23,916 nt of DNA from Alistipes sp. (GTDB lineage Bacteria > Bacteroidota > Bacteroidia > Bacteroidales > Rikenellaceae). Of this stretch, positions 14,857-23,817 are shown in pieces. The stretch's first letter is position 1. Each line of letters begins with the position of its first letter. The stretch is taken from contig JAGCLX010000128.1 in assembly GCA_017646785.1 (NCBI GenBank), positions 1-23,916 on the forward strand. Direction: 5' to 3'. The notes below the pieces were generated by a model. It was not told where the DNA came from. It saw only the letters and a list, made by a program, of their open reading frames with translations, and made no database searches. Both the position numbers and the translations under genes were made by a program.

Positions 14857-16465
14857 GTGCGTAGTCGGCAAAAAAGTCGTTACCCTTATCATCTACGATG
14901 ATGAAGGCAGGGAAGTTCTCAACGTAGATCTTACGTACCGCCTCCATGCCGAGCTCCTCAAAGTCGACAACCTCAACGCTCTTGATAGAGTTCTTTGCAA
15001 GGATAGCTGCAGGACCACCAATAGAACCGAGGTAGAAACCACCGTTAGCCTTACATGCATCGGTAACCTGCTGTGAGCGGTTGCCCTTAGCTACCATAAC
15101 CATAGAGCCACCAGCCTTCTGGAAGAGGTCTACGTATGAGTCCATACGACCTGCTGTTGTGGGGCCAAATGAGCCTGAAGCCATGCCTGCAGGAGTCTTA
15201 GCGGGACCTGCGTAGTATACGGGGTGCTTCTTGAAGTACTCGGGCATAGGCTTACCCTCGTCGAGCATCTGCTTGATGCGTGCATGAGCGATGTCACGCG
15301 CTACAACGAGCGTACCCTTGAGGTTAAGACGTGTCTTGATGGGGTACTTAGAGAGAATCTCGCGCACCTTATCCATACCCTCGTCGAGGTCGATGTCTAC
15401 TGCGGGTGACATTGCGGGAGCCTGAGCTGGGAGGAAGCGTGCTGGGTTCTTCTCGAGCTTCTCAAGGAAGATACCCTCGGGTGTAATTTTTGCCTTGATG
15501 TTACGGTCTGCAGAGCAGCTTACGCCGATAGCTACGGGGCACGATGCGGCGTGGCGAGGTGCGCGGATAACGCGTACATCGTGTACATAATACTTACCAC
15601 CGAACTGTGCGCCGAGGCCAATCTCCTGGCATATCTTCTCCACCTTAGCCTCCCACTCGAGGTCACGGAAGCAACGACCACCCTCGTTACCCGATGTTGG
15701 AAGCTCGTCGAGGTAGCCTGCAGAGGCCTTCTTAACGGTTGAAAGACACATCTCAGCAGATGTACCACCGATACACAATGCGAGGTGGTAGGGAGGACAT
15801 GCCGATGTACCGAGGTCGAGGATATGCTTCTTGATGAAGGCTGTCAACGACTCCTCGTTCAAGAGCGCCTTAGTCTGCTGGTAGAGGAAGGTCTTATTAG
15901 CCGAGCCACCACCCTTAGTGATGAACAAGAACTCGTACTCTATGCCTGGGTGACCACCATAGATGTCGATCTGTGCGGGGAGGTTGCTACCAGAATTCTT
16001 CTCCTCGGTCATGGTGAAGGGGACAACCTGTGAGTAGCGGAGGTTGCGCTCCTTGTATGTCTCGTAAACACCGCGAGAGATGCACTCAGCGTCGTTTGCG
16101 CCTGTGTAGACATCCTCACCCTTGTGACCGATACAGATTGCAGTACCAGTATCCTGGCATGTAGGCAACTGACCCTCGGCAGCAACGCACTGGTTCAAGA
16201 GCATGGTGTATGCCACAAATTTGTCGTTGTCTGTAGCCTCGGGGTCCTCGAGGATGTTAGCAAGCTTCTGGAGGTGTGAAGCACGCAAGTAGAATGACAC
16301 GTCAGCATAGGCCTCCTTAGCCAAGAGCTCAAGGCCCTTGGGGTCAACCTTAAGTATCTTACGTCCGTCGCACTCTACAACCTTTACATAGTCCTTCGTG
16401 AGAAGGCGATACTCCGTCTTATCCGCCTGGATAGGAAACGGCTCCTGATAGATGAAATCAGCCAT
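14852..16465 (-). CDS. fumA: Class I fumarate hydratase ([4Fe-4S], FumA/FumB type)
   Basis: Interconverts fumarate and malate in the reductive or oxidative arm of the TCA pathway. The 537 residues carry both halves of the single-chain class I enzyme: an N-terminal alpha domain with cluster ligands Cys103 (PTCQDTGTA), Cys223 (GTSACPPYH) and Cys317 (GVSCSADRN), matching the E. coli FumA positions closely, and a C-terminal beta domain (about 340-537) with [20 protein letters not shown] and KGNRSQQV. The exposed cluster is oxygen-labile, which fits an anaerobe making succinate through fumarate. The start at 16465 gives [10 protein letters not shown], 16 nt after the NSS transporter stop. The stop codon lies inside a foldback repeat. 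A related use on other 2-hydroxy acids cannot be excluded, but fumarase is most likely. Confidence 0.93.
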   Translation of the reverse strand: MADFIYQEPFPIQADKTEYRLLTKDYVKVVECDGRKILKVDPKGLELLAKEAYADVSFYLRASHLQKLANILEDPEATDNDKFVAYTMLLNQCVAAEGQLPTCQDTGTAICIGHKGEDVYTGANDAECISRGVYETYKERNLRYSQVVPFTMTEEKNSGSNLPAQIDIYGGHPGIEYEFLFITKGGGSANKTFLYQQTKALLNEESLTAFIKKHILDLGTSACPPYHLALCIGGTSAEMCLSTVKKASAGYLDELPTSGNEGGRCFRDLEWEAKVEKICQEIGLGAQFGGKYYVHDVRVIRAPRHAASCPVAIGVSCSADRNIKAKITPEGIFLEKLEKNPARFLPAQAPAMSPAVDIDLDEGMDKVREILSKYPIKTRLNLKGTLVVARDIAHARIKQMLDEGKPMPEYFKKHPVYYAGPAKTPAGMASGSFGPTTAGRMDSYVDLFQKAGGSMVMVAKGNRSQQVTDACKANGGFYLGSIGGPAAILAKNSIKSVEVVDFEELGMEAVRKIYVENFPAFIIVDDKGNDFFADYAH

Positions 16466-16481
16466 AATCGCTTGATATATT

Positions 16482-17996
16482 TTAGTTATTGTTTGTGTTA
16501 TTAGTTACTGGAGTGATAGTTACAAATTCGAGCTCTTCGTCAACCTCAATGGGCTTCTCCATCTTAAGGCCCTGCACCTTCAAGTCACGAAGAGTAGTCT
16601 TCTTTGCCACGAGAGGCTTCTTAACAACCACTTGCTCCTGAGGCGTAGCTGGAGCCTGGGTGTAGTTGCGCACGAAGTCCACGATGCCAAAGACGAAGAG
16701 TGCTGATACCAACACGGGGCATACCCACTTGAGCAAGAAGCGTACAATGGGATATGTCTTGCGATCGATGCCGCCCTCAGCAGTGAGCTCTGCACGCATA
16801 TCCTCCTTCTTCCATATCCAGCCCACGAAGATAGCTGTGAGGATGCCCAGCAATGGCAACATGACTATAGCCGTGAAGTTGTCCAAGAGCGAGAAGAAGT
16901 TCATGCCCAGCACTGTATAACCGCTTAGTGAGCCAAGCGATAGAGATGCGAAGGTCGCCAACACCAAAGCTATGAGCGTAACAACCAGTGCGCCAGCATT
17001 GCGCGACATGCCACGCTTCTCCACGAAGTATGATGTCACAGCCTCGTGCATAGAGATGGTTGATGATAGCGCAGCGAGGGCCAATAGCATGAAGAAGAGT
17101 GTAGCCCAAACGTTACCAAAAGGCATATTTGCAAATACCGAGGGCATAGCCACGAATGCGAGCTTTGAGCCCGACACGTTCTCCACGCCTGCCGAGAAGA
17201 TGATGATGGCAGCGATGAGTGCAACCAACGTATCCAACGACACCACGCTAATAGCCGTGCCCGCAATCTTTGTACCCTTCTTGAAGTATGAGCCATAGAT
17301 GAGCATAGCACCCATACCCACTGAAAGGGTAAAGAAGGCCTGACCCATAGCATCGAGGAAGGTCTTACCCGATACCTTAGAGAAGTCGGGGGTAAAGACA
17401 TTACCCAATGCCTCACGACCCTCAGGCATCCACAACGAGTAGATAGCCAAGATGACAAGGATAGCGAAGAGCAGGGGCATCATGATTTTTGAGGCCTTCT
17501 CAATACCGCCCTGCACACCACCCACGATGATGAAGTGGTTAGCAAGGATAAAGAGATAGGCGTAGATCAACGGTGCATAGGGAGCCGTTGTAAAGGCGTC
17601 GAAGAAACCCTCGAAATTGCCACCCACACTATTTGTTGCCGAGGCAACAGTATAGTTGAGTGTCCAGCCCGCGATTACAAAGTAATAACCCATGATAAGG
17701 GTCACCGAGACAAGACCCGCAGCACCAAGCCAACCCCAACCCTTACGAATCTTCGAGAAGGCATCTATAGGGTTGCTCTTAGCATTGTGTCCCACCGAGA
17801 ACTCCGCAATGAGGAGTGGCAATCCCAATAGAAGGATACAGCCAAGATAGATGATGATAAAGGCGCCACCACCATTCTCCGAGGTGATATATGGGAAACG
17901 CCAGATGTTACCCAAGCCTATTGCCGAGCCTGCAGCAGCGAGGATAGCGGCGAGCTTGCCACCAAAACCTCCACGCTTTACACTATTTTCTGCCAT
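16482..17996 (-). CDS. Sodium-dependent neurotransmitter/amino-acid symporter (NSS family)
   Basis: Inner-membrane symporter that uses the sodium gradient to import an amino acid or related solute. The N-terminus shows the family signature [21 protein letters not shown], which forms the substrate and sodium sites in LeuT-type proteins, then a run of about eleven hydrophobic helices. The last is near [18 protein letters not shown]. After it comes a hydrophilic tail of roughly 60 residues rich in Lys, Val and Glu and ending [10 protein letters not shown], longer than in minimal bacterial family members. The total is 504 residues. The gene begins 5 nt after folB and is 16 nt before the fumarase gene. 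The substrate cannot be read; tryptophan, tyrosine, leucine or other hydrophobic amino acids are all known in the family. Confidence 0.92.
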   Translation of the reverse strand: MAENSVKRGGFGGKLAAILAAAGSAIGLGNIWRFPYITSENGGGAFIIIYLGCILLLGLPLLIAEFSVGHNAKSNPIDAFSKIRKGWGWLGAAGLVSVTLIMGYYFVIAGWTLNYTVASATNSVGGNFEGFFDAFTTAPYAPLIYAYLFILANHFIIVGGVQGGIEKASKIMMPLLFAILVILAIYSLWMPEGREALGNVFTPDFSKVSGKTFLDAMGQAFFTLSVGMGAMLIYGSYFKKGTKIAGTAISVVSLDTLVALIAAIIIFSAGVENVSGSKLAFVAMPSVFANMPFGNVWATLFFMLLALAALSSTISMHEAVTSYFVEKRGMSRNAGALVVTLIALVLATFASLSLGSLSGYTVLGMNFFSLLDNFTAIVMLPLLGILTAIFVGWIWKKEDMRAELTAEGGIDRKTYPIVRFLLKWVCPVLVSALFVFGIVDFVRNYTQAPATPQEQVVVKKPLVAKKTTLRDLKVQGLKMEKPIEVDEELEFVTITPVTNNTNNN

Positions 17997-18001
17997 GATA
18001 C

Positions 18002-18361
18002 TTAACCAATTAATGTTACACTAACCTTGTCTATCTTGCCACCAAGAGGGGGTGCTATCTTCGCTACGGTGCACTCAACCTCCACAATCTGAGGAAAGGC
18101 CTCTTTGATTGCTGCGATAACATTTGATGCTGCCGCCTCAATGGTGCGCTGTGTGCGCTGCATGGTGCGCTCGACGATCTCAAATACGGTCAAGTAGTTC
18201 ACCGCCTGTGTCACGTCGTCCGTAGCGGGTAGGTCACCCAGAGGTGTGCGGATAACGATGTCTACACGGAAGCGATTGCCCACCTGCTGCTCCAAATCGT
18301 AGCAGCCATGGAAGGCACGCACATAGATGCCGTCAAGACGTATAGTGTATATTGGATTCAC
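18002..18361 (-). CDS. folB: Dihydroneopterin aldolase
   Basis: Cleaves 7,8-dihydroneopterin to 6-hydroxymethyl-dihydropterin and glycolaldehyde in folate synthesis; forms a cytosolic octamer. The 119 residues are the normal length. Family marks are LDGIYVRAFHGCYDLEQQVG at the N-terminus, Tyr56 (VNYLTVFEIVE), Glu75 in the pterin-binding TIEAAASNV motif and Lys101 in the VAKIAPPLGG segment, which aligns with the catalytic lysine of the family (usually KP, here KI). It starts 33 nt after tyrS and stops 5 nt before the NSS transporter start, so co-transcription is likely. The identification is good; the Pro-to-Ile change beside the catalytic lysine is a small departure from the textbook motif. 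Confidence 0.9.
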   Translation of the reverse strand: MNPIYTIRLDGIYVRAFHGCYDLEQQVGNRFRVDIVIRTPLGDLPATDDVTQAVNYLTVFEIVERTMQRTQRTIEAAASNVIAAIKEAFPQIVEVECTVAKIAPPLGGKIDKVSVTLIG

Positions 18362-18394
18362 GTTTTTAGACTATTATTCAGTGTTTTACAACCC

Positions 18395-19687
18395 TTACTC
18401 CACGGTGATGAGGTAGTAGTTCTTCTTACCGCGCTGCACCAAGAGGTACTTACCAGCGATGAGGTCTGCCTCGCTCACGCCACGCATAGCGTCCACAACC
18501 TTCTCCTTGTTGAGCTGCACGCCACCACCCTGAATCATCTTGCGGCACTCACCCTTTGATGGGAATACCTTGCAACACTCGGCTACGATATCAACAAAGG
18601 GCTTCTCGAGGTCTGCGCGTGTGATGGTGAACTGGGGAACACCCTCAAACACCTGCAACAATGTAGCCTCATCAAGCGAGCGCAATGCCTCAGATGTAGC
18701 GTTACCAAAGAGGATGTTGGTAGCTGCCTGAGCCTTCTCCAACTCCTCCTTAGAGTGGATAGTCTCGGTGAGCACCTCAGCAAGACGCTTCTGCAACACG
18801 CGGAGGTGGGGAGCTGCGTCATGTTCTACGATAAGGCTCTCAATAGTAGGACGGTCAAGCAATGTAAATATCTTGATGTAGCGCTTTGCATCCTCGTCGC
18901 TCACGTTGAGCCAGAACTGGTAAAATTTGTAGGGCGAAGTGTATCGCGCATCGAGCCACACGTTGCCACTCTCTGTCTTACCGAACTTCGTACCGTCAGC
19001 CTTGGTGATAAGGGGACAAGTGATTGCGAATGCCTCATTCTCGCCACCGAGCTTGCGGCGGATAAGCTCCGTACCTGTGGTGATGTTACCCCACTGGTCT
19101 GCGCCACCAAGCTGGAACTTACAGCCATACTCCTTGTAGAGGTGCAAGAAGTCGTAGCCCTGCAAGAGCTGGTATGTAAACTCGGTGAACGACATACCGT
19201 CGCCGTCGCCATTAAAGCGCTTCTTCACAGAGTCCTTAGCCATCATGTAGTTCACAGTGATGCACTTACCGATGTCGCGAGCAAACTCGAGGAACGAAAA
19301 CTCCTTCATCCAGTCGTAGTTATTCACAAGGATCGCCTTGTTCTCGGCCTCAGAGTCGAAGTCGATAAGCTTCGAGAGCTGATTCTTGATGGCCTCCTGG
19401 TTGTGACGCAAAGTAGCCTCGTCGAGGAGGTTGCGCTCCTGTGACTTACCCGATGGATCGCCAATCATACCCGTAGCACCACCGATAAGGGCGATGGGGC
19501 GGTGGCCACACATCTGGAAGTGCTTCAAAATCATCACACCCACGAGGTGACCGATATGTAGTGAGTCTGCTGTGGGGTCGATGCCGAGGTATGCCGAAGC
19601 CATACCCTTCTTAAGTTCCTCATCAGCACCAGGCATAACGGTATGAATCATACCGCGCCACTCAAGTTCTTCAATAAAATTCTTCAT
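18395..19687 (-). CDS. tyrS: Tyrosyl-tRNA synthetase
   Basis: Charges tRNA-Tyr with tyrosine in the cytosol. The 430 residues are standard for a class Ic enzyme. The HIGH motif is LHIGH (43-47) and the KMSKS counterpart is KFGKT (234-238), as in many bacterial TyrS. The tyrosine-site segment [12 protein letters not shown] (173-184) and [10 protein letters not shown] (193-202) are present. The C-terminus from about 365 is an S4 RNA-binding domain ([14 protein letters not shown]). It lies 44 nt downstream of dnaX and 33 nt upstream of folB. The 44-nt gap is far too short for a T-box leader, and no own promoter box was seen, so expression probably follows dnaX transcription. Confidence 0.96.
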   Translation of the reverse strand: MKNFIEELEWRGMIHTVMPGADEELKKGMASAYLGIDPTADSLHIGHLVGVMILKHFQMCGHRPIALIGGATGMIGDPSGKSQERNLLDEATLRHNQEAIKNQLSKLIDFDSEAENKAILVNNYDWMKEFSFLEFARDIGKCITVNYMMAKDSVKKRFNGDGDGMSFTEFTYQLLQGYDFLHLYKEYGCKFQLGGADQWGNITTGTELIRRKLGGENEAFAITCPLITKADGTKFGKTESGNVWLDARYTSPYKFYQFWLNVSDEDAKRYIKIFTLLDRPTIESLIVEHDAAPHLRVLQKRLAEVLTETIHSKEELEKAQAATNILFGNATSEALRSLDEATLLQVFEGVPQFTITRADLEKPFVDIVAECCKVFPSKGECRKMIQGGGVQLNKEKVVDAMRGVSEADLIAGKYLLVQRGKKNYYLITVE

Positions 19688-19731
19688 CGTAGTTATACTC
19701 TATTTTTTAGTTTTACTCTTTTTCTTTATCC

Positions 19732-21579
19732 TTACTCAGCATCGAGCTTCATGCGCTCAATCATATCTACCAGACGCTCATTCTTAGTCACAAGATGCTT
19801 AAGTCTATCCTCAAGGGTGATGGGGCGCGACGATTTTATCTGCTCGTTCACCTCCACCTCTATCTCGATAAGACCCTTGACACCGCTTACCTCTGCGATA
19901 ATACGCTGCAAGTCGGCCTTCTCATACATAATCTCGTCGTGCAACTCGCGCGAGGGAACAGCCATCTTTACCACATTACCCACGACCTCAAAGTTGAGGA
20001 AGGCAACACTGATACGTGGACGCTCGCGCTTGATGCGATCAACCACAGCATCCCTCTTCAGCGATATCTTCTCCTCGCACGATGGGTCAATAAACACAAC
20101 CTCACCCTTTGCCGCCTCCTGAGCCTCTATCTCCGTTGCTGTTAGCGCCTCGCCATTAAGCAATCCCTGGATAGACACACTCGCCGAGGATGAACGACGT
20201 ACTGCTCGGCGTGGCTTATTATCTACCGCCGCAGCCTCAACACTGGGAGCGGACTGCACCCTTGCCACTGGACGCGCCTCTTCAACCACCCTTGCCACCT
20301 CTGGCACAGGCTGCACTACAGGAATAGGCGCGGGTGCAGGGGTTGGGGTTGAGGTTGGGGTTGGGGTTGGCACGGGAGCAGGAGCGGGTGTTGGCGCGGG
20401 TGTCGACGGTTGTGGCGCAGCCACCGCAGCAACAAACTCCGGAAGAGCGAAGTCGACATCAAAGGTTAGCGATGCTACCTCGTCATTTTTTTTTTGACCG
20501 AGACCCGCAATCTTCATGAGTCCCAGTTCGACAAGCAATCGCTGATTTGACGACTGTCTTATTTTGCCATCCGCCTCGGTGAGCAACGACATAGCTCCAA
20601 AGAGGAACATATCGTCACACTGAGCAGCTTGGGCCTTATAACGCTCCACGAGCGTTCCCGTAAACTCCACGAGTGATACCGCTGGACCCTTAGCCATCAA
20701 CAGGTCGCGCATGTGGGCATTCAAGCCCGCAATAAACACCTGGGGTGAAAAGCCCTTGGACAAAACCTCGTCGAAGAGCATAAGCGCCGCGACATAATTT
20801 CCGGCAACCAGCAACTCCGTAGCCTTGAAGTATGTGTCGTAATCGAGGACATTGAGCGTAGCTGCCACATCCTTATAGTTGAGCTGCGAACCACAGAACG
20901 ATACCGCCTTGTCGAACATCGAGAGCGCATCGCGCATACCGCCATCTGCCTTGTGGGCGATAAGGTTGAGAGCCTCATCATCAGCTCCCACGCCCTCCTT
21001 TGTTGCGATATAGCGAAGGTACTCCACGCCATCCTCAACCTTTATGCGGTTGAAGTCATAGATCTGACAACGTGAAAGGATGGTTGGGATGATCTTATGC
21101 TTCTCGGTTGTTGCAAGCACAAAGATGGCATGCTTTGGTGGTTCCTCTAAGGTCTTCAAGAAGGCGTTGAACGCCGCAGACGAGTGCATGTGAACCTCGT
21201 CGATGACTAACACCGAGTAGCGACCCTGCTGTGGAATGATACGCACCTGCTCAATGAGGTTGCGGATGTCATCCACAGAGTTGTTTGATGCCGCATCGAG
21301 CTCGTGCACGTTGAGCGAGCGACCCTCATTAAACGAACGGCATGACTCACACTCGTTGCACGCCTCACCCGACTGAGGGTTTAGGCAGTTGATAGCCTTC
21401 GCAAAGATACGCGCACAGGTGGTCTTACCCACACCGCGAGGACCGCAGAAGAGGTAGGCATGAGCCAACTGACCACGCTCGATGGCGTTCTTTAGCGTAG
21501 ATGTTATATGACGCTGTCCGACAACCGAAGCGAAGGTTGCAGGACGATACTTGCGTGCTGATACTACAAAATTCTCCAT
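19732..21579 (-). CDS. dnaX: DNA polymerase III clamp-loader subunit gamma/tau
   Basis: ATPase that loads the sliding clamp and, as tau, bridges polymerase and helicase. The 615 residues start at 21579 (MENFVVSARKYRP, the family N-terminus); the frame stays open upstream but lacks family sequence there. Walker A is GPRGVGKT (46-53), the zinc cysteines are Cys65, Cys74, Cys77 and Cys80, Walker B is VIDEVH (125-130) and the sensor motif LSRC is at 168-171. Domain III ends near 362. A Pro/Thr/Ala-rich linker (about 388-427) and a tau C-terminal region follow. The codons for Q362-N365 contain ten A residues in a row (20486-20495); a one-base slip either way reaches a stop in one to four codons, predicting a gamma-like product of 365-367 residues. 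First gene of the dnaX-tyrS-folB-NSS-fumarase unit. Confidence 0.95.
   Translation of the reverse strand: MENFVVSARKYRPATFASVVGQRHITSTLKNAIERGQLAHAYLFCGPRGVGKTTCARIFAKAINCLNPQSGEACNECESCRSFNEGRSLNVHELDAASNNSVDDIRNLIEQVRIIPQQGRYSVLVIDEVHMHSSAAFNAFLKTLEEPPKHAIFVLATTEKHKIIPTILSRCQIYDFNRIKVEDGVEYLRYIATKEGVGADDEALNLIAHKADGGMRDALSMFDKAVSFCGSQLNYKDVAATLNVLDYDTYFKATELLVAGNYVAALMLFDEVLSKGFSPQVFIAGLNAHMRDLLMAKGPAVSLVEFTGTLVERYKAQAAQCDDMFLFGAMSLLTEADGKIRQSSNQRLLVELGLMKIAGLGQKKNDEVASLTFDVDFALPEFVAAVAAPQPSTPAPTPAPAPVPTPTPTSTPTPAPAPIPVVQPVPEVARVVEEARPVARVQSAPSVEAAAVDNKPRRAVRRSSSASVSIQGLLNGEALTATEIEAQEAAKGEVVFIDPSCEEKISLKRDAVVDRIKRERPRISVAFLNFEVVGNVVKMAVPSRELHDEIMYEKADLQRIIAEVSGVKGLIEIEVEVNEQIKSSRPITLEDRLKHLVTKNERLVDMIERMKLDAE
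20339..20370 (+). repeat. GGGGTT-type G-run cluster inside dnaX (linker codons)
   Basis: On the plus strand four GGGG tracts lie at 20339-20342, 20345-20348, 20357-20360 and 20363-20366 with loops of 2, 8 and 2 bases, a possible G-quadruplex on the template strand. In coding terms it is the Pro-Thr repeat of the tau linker. Confidence 0.6.
20486..20495 (-). promoter_or_regulatory. Putative slippage site (A10) in dnaX
   Basis: The coding strand reads GGT CAA AAA AAA AAT GAC GAG. Gaining one A, or a -1 shift, gives QKKK then TGA; losing one A, or a +1 shift, gives QKKMTR then TAG. The position is the end of the clamp-loader core, where gamma ends in other bacteria. Function is inferred from known dnaX slippage and frameshifting in Thermus and E. 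coli. Confidence 0.65.
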
Positions 21580-21586
21580 AACTCGA

Positions 21587-21594
21587 CAAAGGTA
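21587..21594 (-). promoter_or_regulatory. Probable -7 box for dnaX operon
   Basis: On the minus strand the bases read TACCTTTG, matching TAnnTTTG, only 7 bases before the ATG at 21579. Transcription would begin within about 5 bases of the start codon, so the mRNA would be almost leaderless. No alternative box was found in the divergent gap; the -33 region is weak. Confidence 0.55.
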
Positions 21595-21634
21595 ATAATT
21601 ATTTCTTATAAATATGCTCGCACACGCGCGAATT

Positions 21635-21663
21635 TTTGCAATAGAAGAATTTTTGTATCTTTG
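21635..21663 (+). promoter_or_regulatory. Promoter of the secreted phosphoesterase gene
   Basis: TTTG at 21635-21638 and TATCTTTG at 21656-21663 are separated by 17 bp, slightly short for the usual 19 or so. The leader to the ATG at 21693 would be about 25 nt. Confidence 0.65.
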
Positions 21664-21692
21664 CATCAAGAACAACCTAAACAAACTAAACC

Positions 21693-22859
21693 ATGAGAAT
21701 CGCAAACCACATCGCCATAGCGCTCGTCATAATGCTCTTAAGCACAGCGAAGCTATCGGCTCAAAATATGGGATTTAACCTCATCGTCGTGGGTGATCCC
21801 CAGCCTCAGACCGAGGAGCAGATTAGACGTCTCGAAACAGAGATCATACCCCAAATAGGCAACATAGTCGAAGAGTACAGAGCCTCGGGCTACCCCACCG
21901 CAATACTCCTAACGGGCGATGTGGTGTGGGACACCATGAAGTTTCTACCGCGCGTCAAGGCCGACTTCGAGTCGCTCGGGGTGCCCGTATATGCCGTTAT
22001 CGGCAACCATGACCACAACGAACGCCATGAGCGCAATCAGAAGCGTGCGGAACAGAACTATGTCGATGTTTGGGGTGCGCGCAACCAGGCATTCATGCTC
22101 GGTAAGACACTCTTCGTAACACTCGACAACATCGACTACACCGACTCCGATAACTACGGACTGAAGGTGGATGCCGACCAGCTTATATGGCTCTCGGAGG
22201 TGATGGATGAACATGCTGATATAGAACATGTTGCAGTCTGCATGCACGCACCAGCAACAAGCCACCGCACAGGAGGATTTATACCCTATGCCAAGCCCAT
22301 TGTCCGCATCATCGGCGATCGCAAAATAGACTTTATCACAGGCCATGGACACCGCCACTTCACTGCCGACCACACCCCCAACATCATCGAGCACAGCGTG
22401 GCTCAGGTAAACGGCAACCTATGGTTTGCACCTATATGCTCCGACGGCACTCCACTGGGAGTATTCTGCATCGAGGAGCGCAACGGCGAGTGGATGTGGC
22501 ACCACCACATTCTCGGTAAAGCTGCCAACGAGCCACTCATCACCTACCCCGTAGGCAGGGTTAAGGAGCACGAAGAGTATGTCGTTGTTAAGGTTGTGGG
22601 CTGGGACAGTAAGTGGAGCCTGTCGTGGAGCGAGAATGGCGTCGACATGGGAGCTATGGAGCAGATCTCAATCCTCGACCCAGACTACATGTACTACGTT
22701 GAGAATGAGGCCGATTACCGCGAGAAGTATATGCGTCGCCTACGCCGCTCGGCACGACCTCACAAGCACTACTTCCGCTGTAAGCCAACATCACCAGATA
22801 GTCGCGTGACCATCACCGCCACAGACCGCTTCGGCAGGGAGTATAGTGCAGAGATTTAG
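21693..22859 (+). CDS. Secreted calcineurin-like phosphoesterase
   Basis: Predicted exported metallophosphoesterase of 388 residues. A signal peptide is seen at 1-23 (hydrophobic core, then KLSAQ). The two-metal site motifs are in order: GDPQ (34-37), GD in LLTGDVVWD (72-80), GNHDH (104-108), the His in VCMHAPA, and GHGHRHF. The C-terminal region from about 290 (VKVVGWDSKWSLSWSENG, then ISILDPDYMYY) resembles the C-terminal domain often attached to these enzymes in Bacteroidetes, whereas the N-terminal domain that commonly precedes the catalytic part is missing, so this is a shorter form. The substrate is unknown; a phosphomonoester or phosphodiester in the periplasm is plausible. It is divergent from dnaX, with its own promoter. 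Confidence 0.87.
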   Translation: MRIANHIAIALVIMLLSTAKLSAQNMGFNLIVVGDPQPQTEEQIRRLETEIIPQIGNIVEEYRASGYPTAILLTGDVVWDTMKFLPRVKADFESLGVPVYAVIGNHDHNERHERNQKRAEQNYVDVWGARNQAFMLGKTLFVTLDNIDYTDSDNYGLKVDADQLIWLSEVMDEHADIEHVAVCMHAPATSHRTGGFIPYAKPIVRIIGDRKIDFITGHGHRHFTADHTPNIIEHSVAQVNGNLWFAPICSDGTPLGVFCIEERNGEWMWHHHILGKAANEPLITYPVGRVKEHEEYVVVKVVGWDSKWSLSWSENGVDMGAMEQISILDPDYMYYVENEADYREKYMRRLRRSARPHKHYFRCKPTSPDSRVTITATDRFGREYSAEI

Positions 22860-22925
22860 TCATCGCACATCGCCTATCGTCACACTTAAATTCGCCATAC
22901 ATTTTATATTTATAGATATTTTTGC

Positions 22926-22933
22926 TATCTTTG
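22926..22933 (+). promoter_or_regulatory. Probable -7 box for the membrane protein at 22964
   Basis: TATCTTTG matches TAnnTTTG, with a leader of about 27 nt to the ATG at 22964. No TTTG at normal -33 spacing; the upstream region is very AT-rich. Confidence 0.6.
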
Positions 22934-22963
22934 CTTGAGTATTAACCAAACAAACACTGTTAA

Positions 22964-23653
22964 ATGAGACGTCAAGACCTCTACTTCGCCCTCGTTATGT
23001 TGGCGATATTCCTCCCCTTCTTCCTCTTCGAGCCAGCATACGCATGGTATACTGACTTTAATAAGATGCACCCCATGATTATGGCATTCCTCAAGTTTGG
23101 TATCCTTGCAACACTAGGCGAGATGCTTGGCTGCCGCATATCAACCGGCAAGTATACAACGCCCACATTCGGAGTAATGCCTCGCATGGTTGTTTGGGGA
23201 TTGCTTGGCGTTGTCATATCTATGGCTATGTCGGTCTTCGCAGCGGGCATCCCTACCTTTATCGCGAATATGGGTGGTGTGAAGTTTGTTGCACAGTTTG
23301 CTGCACCAGGCATCACATTTGGCAAGTTTATCGTCGCACTCTCAATCTCTGTTATGATGAACACCTTCTTCGCTCCCGTGTTCATGACCTTCCACAAAAT
23401 TACCGATACACACATCGCCGAGTGTGGAGGTTCGCTTAAGGCCCTTGTCACACCCATAGACATGCGTCGCCACATGATGACACTCAACTGGGACCGCCAG
23501 TGGAGCTTTATATTCAAGAAGACTATTCCGCTGTTCTGGTACCCTGCTCACACCATCACCTTCATGCTCCCAGGTGAGTACCGCGTGCTCTTTGCGGCGT
23601 TGTTGGGTGTAGCCCTCGGTGTAATCCTCGCCATTGGCGCACGCAAGAAATAG
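22964..23653 (+). CDS. Integral membrane protein of unknown function, possibly Mpv17/PMP22-like
   Basis: A 229-residue hydrophobic protein I cannot name with confidence. Likely membrane segments lie near residues 8-27, 38-56, 72-96, 117-141 and 203-226. Conserved-looking parts are KFIVALSISVMMNTFFAPVF (121-140) and the C-terminal IPLFWYPAHTITFMLPGEYR. The C-terminal layout (a Trp/Pro-containing helix start, then a Phe-x-x-Pro-x-x-x-Arg turn and a last helix) recalls the Mpv17/PMP22 family of eukaryotic organelle membranes and its bacterial relatives, but this is recollection of a pattern, not an alignment. It has its own -7 box and stands alone between the phosphoesterase and the rubredoxin-domain gene. 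The start at 22964 fits the box. No catalytic residues are evident. Confidence 0.7.
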   Translation: MRRQDLYFALVMLAIFLPFFLFEPAYAWYTDFNKMHPMIMAFLKFGILATLGEMLGCRISTGKYTTPTFGVMPRMVVWGLLGVVISMAMSVFAAGIPTFIANMGGVKFVAQFAAPGITFGKFIVALSISVMMNTFFAPVFMTFHKITDTHIAECGGSLKALVTPIDMRRHMMTLNWDRQWSFIFKKTIPLFWYPAHTITFMLPGEYRVLFAALLGVALGVILAIGARKK

Positions 23654-23715
23654 ACTGATAATCAGCACGTATAAGTAGGCCTTATTGAGCTATAAGAAAT
23701 CATTAAGGAAAATCT

Positions 23716-23746
23716 ATTGCAGAATAAAAAAAAGCCCTTATATTTG
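23716..23746 (+). promoter_or_regulatory. Promoter of the rubredoxin-domain gene
   Basis: ATTG at 23716-23719 and TATATTTG at 23739-23746 are separated by 19 bp, close to the Bacteroidetes consensus. An A/T-rich leader of about 66 nt follows before the ATG at 23818, and it is rich in A, as is common for well-expressed genes in this phylum. Confidence 0.7.
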
Positions 23747-23817
23747 CACTCGGAAACAGGAAACAAAACCAATAAAAAAAGATATAAAAATTATTAACAC
23801 CTAAAACTAATAAGATT

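Noticed and set aside
18755..19444. A 229-codon open frame on the plus strand opposite tyrS.
   Set aside because: It mirrors conserved tyrS codons; the translated protein shows no recognisable motif or promoter box.
19688..19731. A T-box or other leader riboswitch in front of tyrS.
   Set aside because: Only 44 nt separate dnaX and tyrS, too few for any T-box, and no hairpin with a T-run is seen.
20339..20370. Telomere-like GGGGTT repeats marking a chromosome or plasmid end.
   Set aside because: They are in frame within dnaX and encode the expected Pro-rich tau linker.
21580..21705. An upstream ATG extending DnaX by 42 residues.
   Set aside because: The extra residues have no family similarity and the extension overlaps the -7 box and the divergent gene's start.
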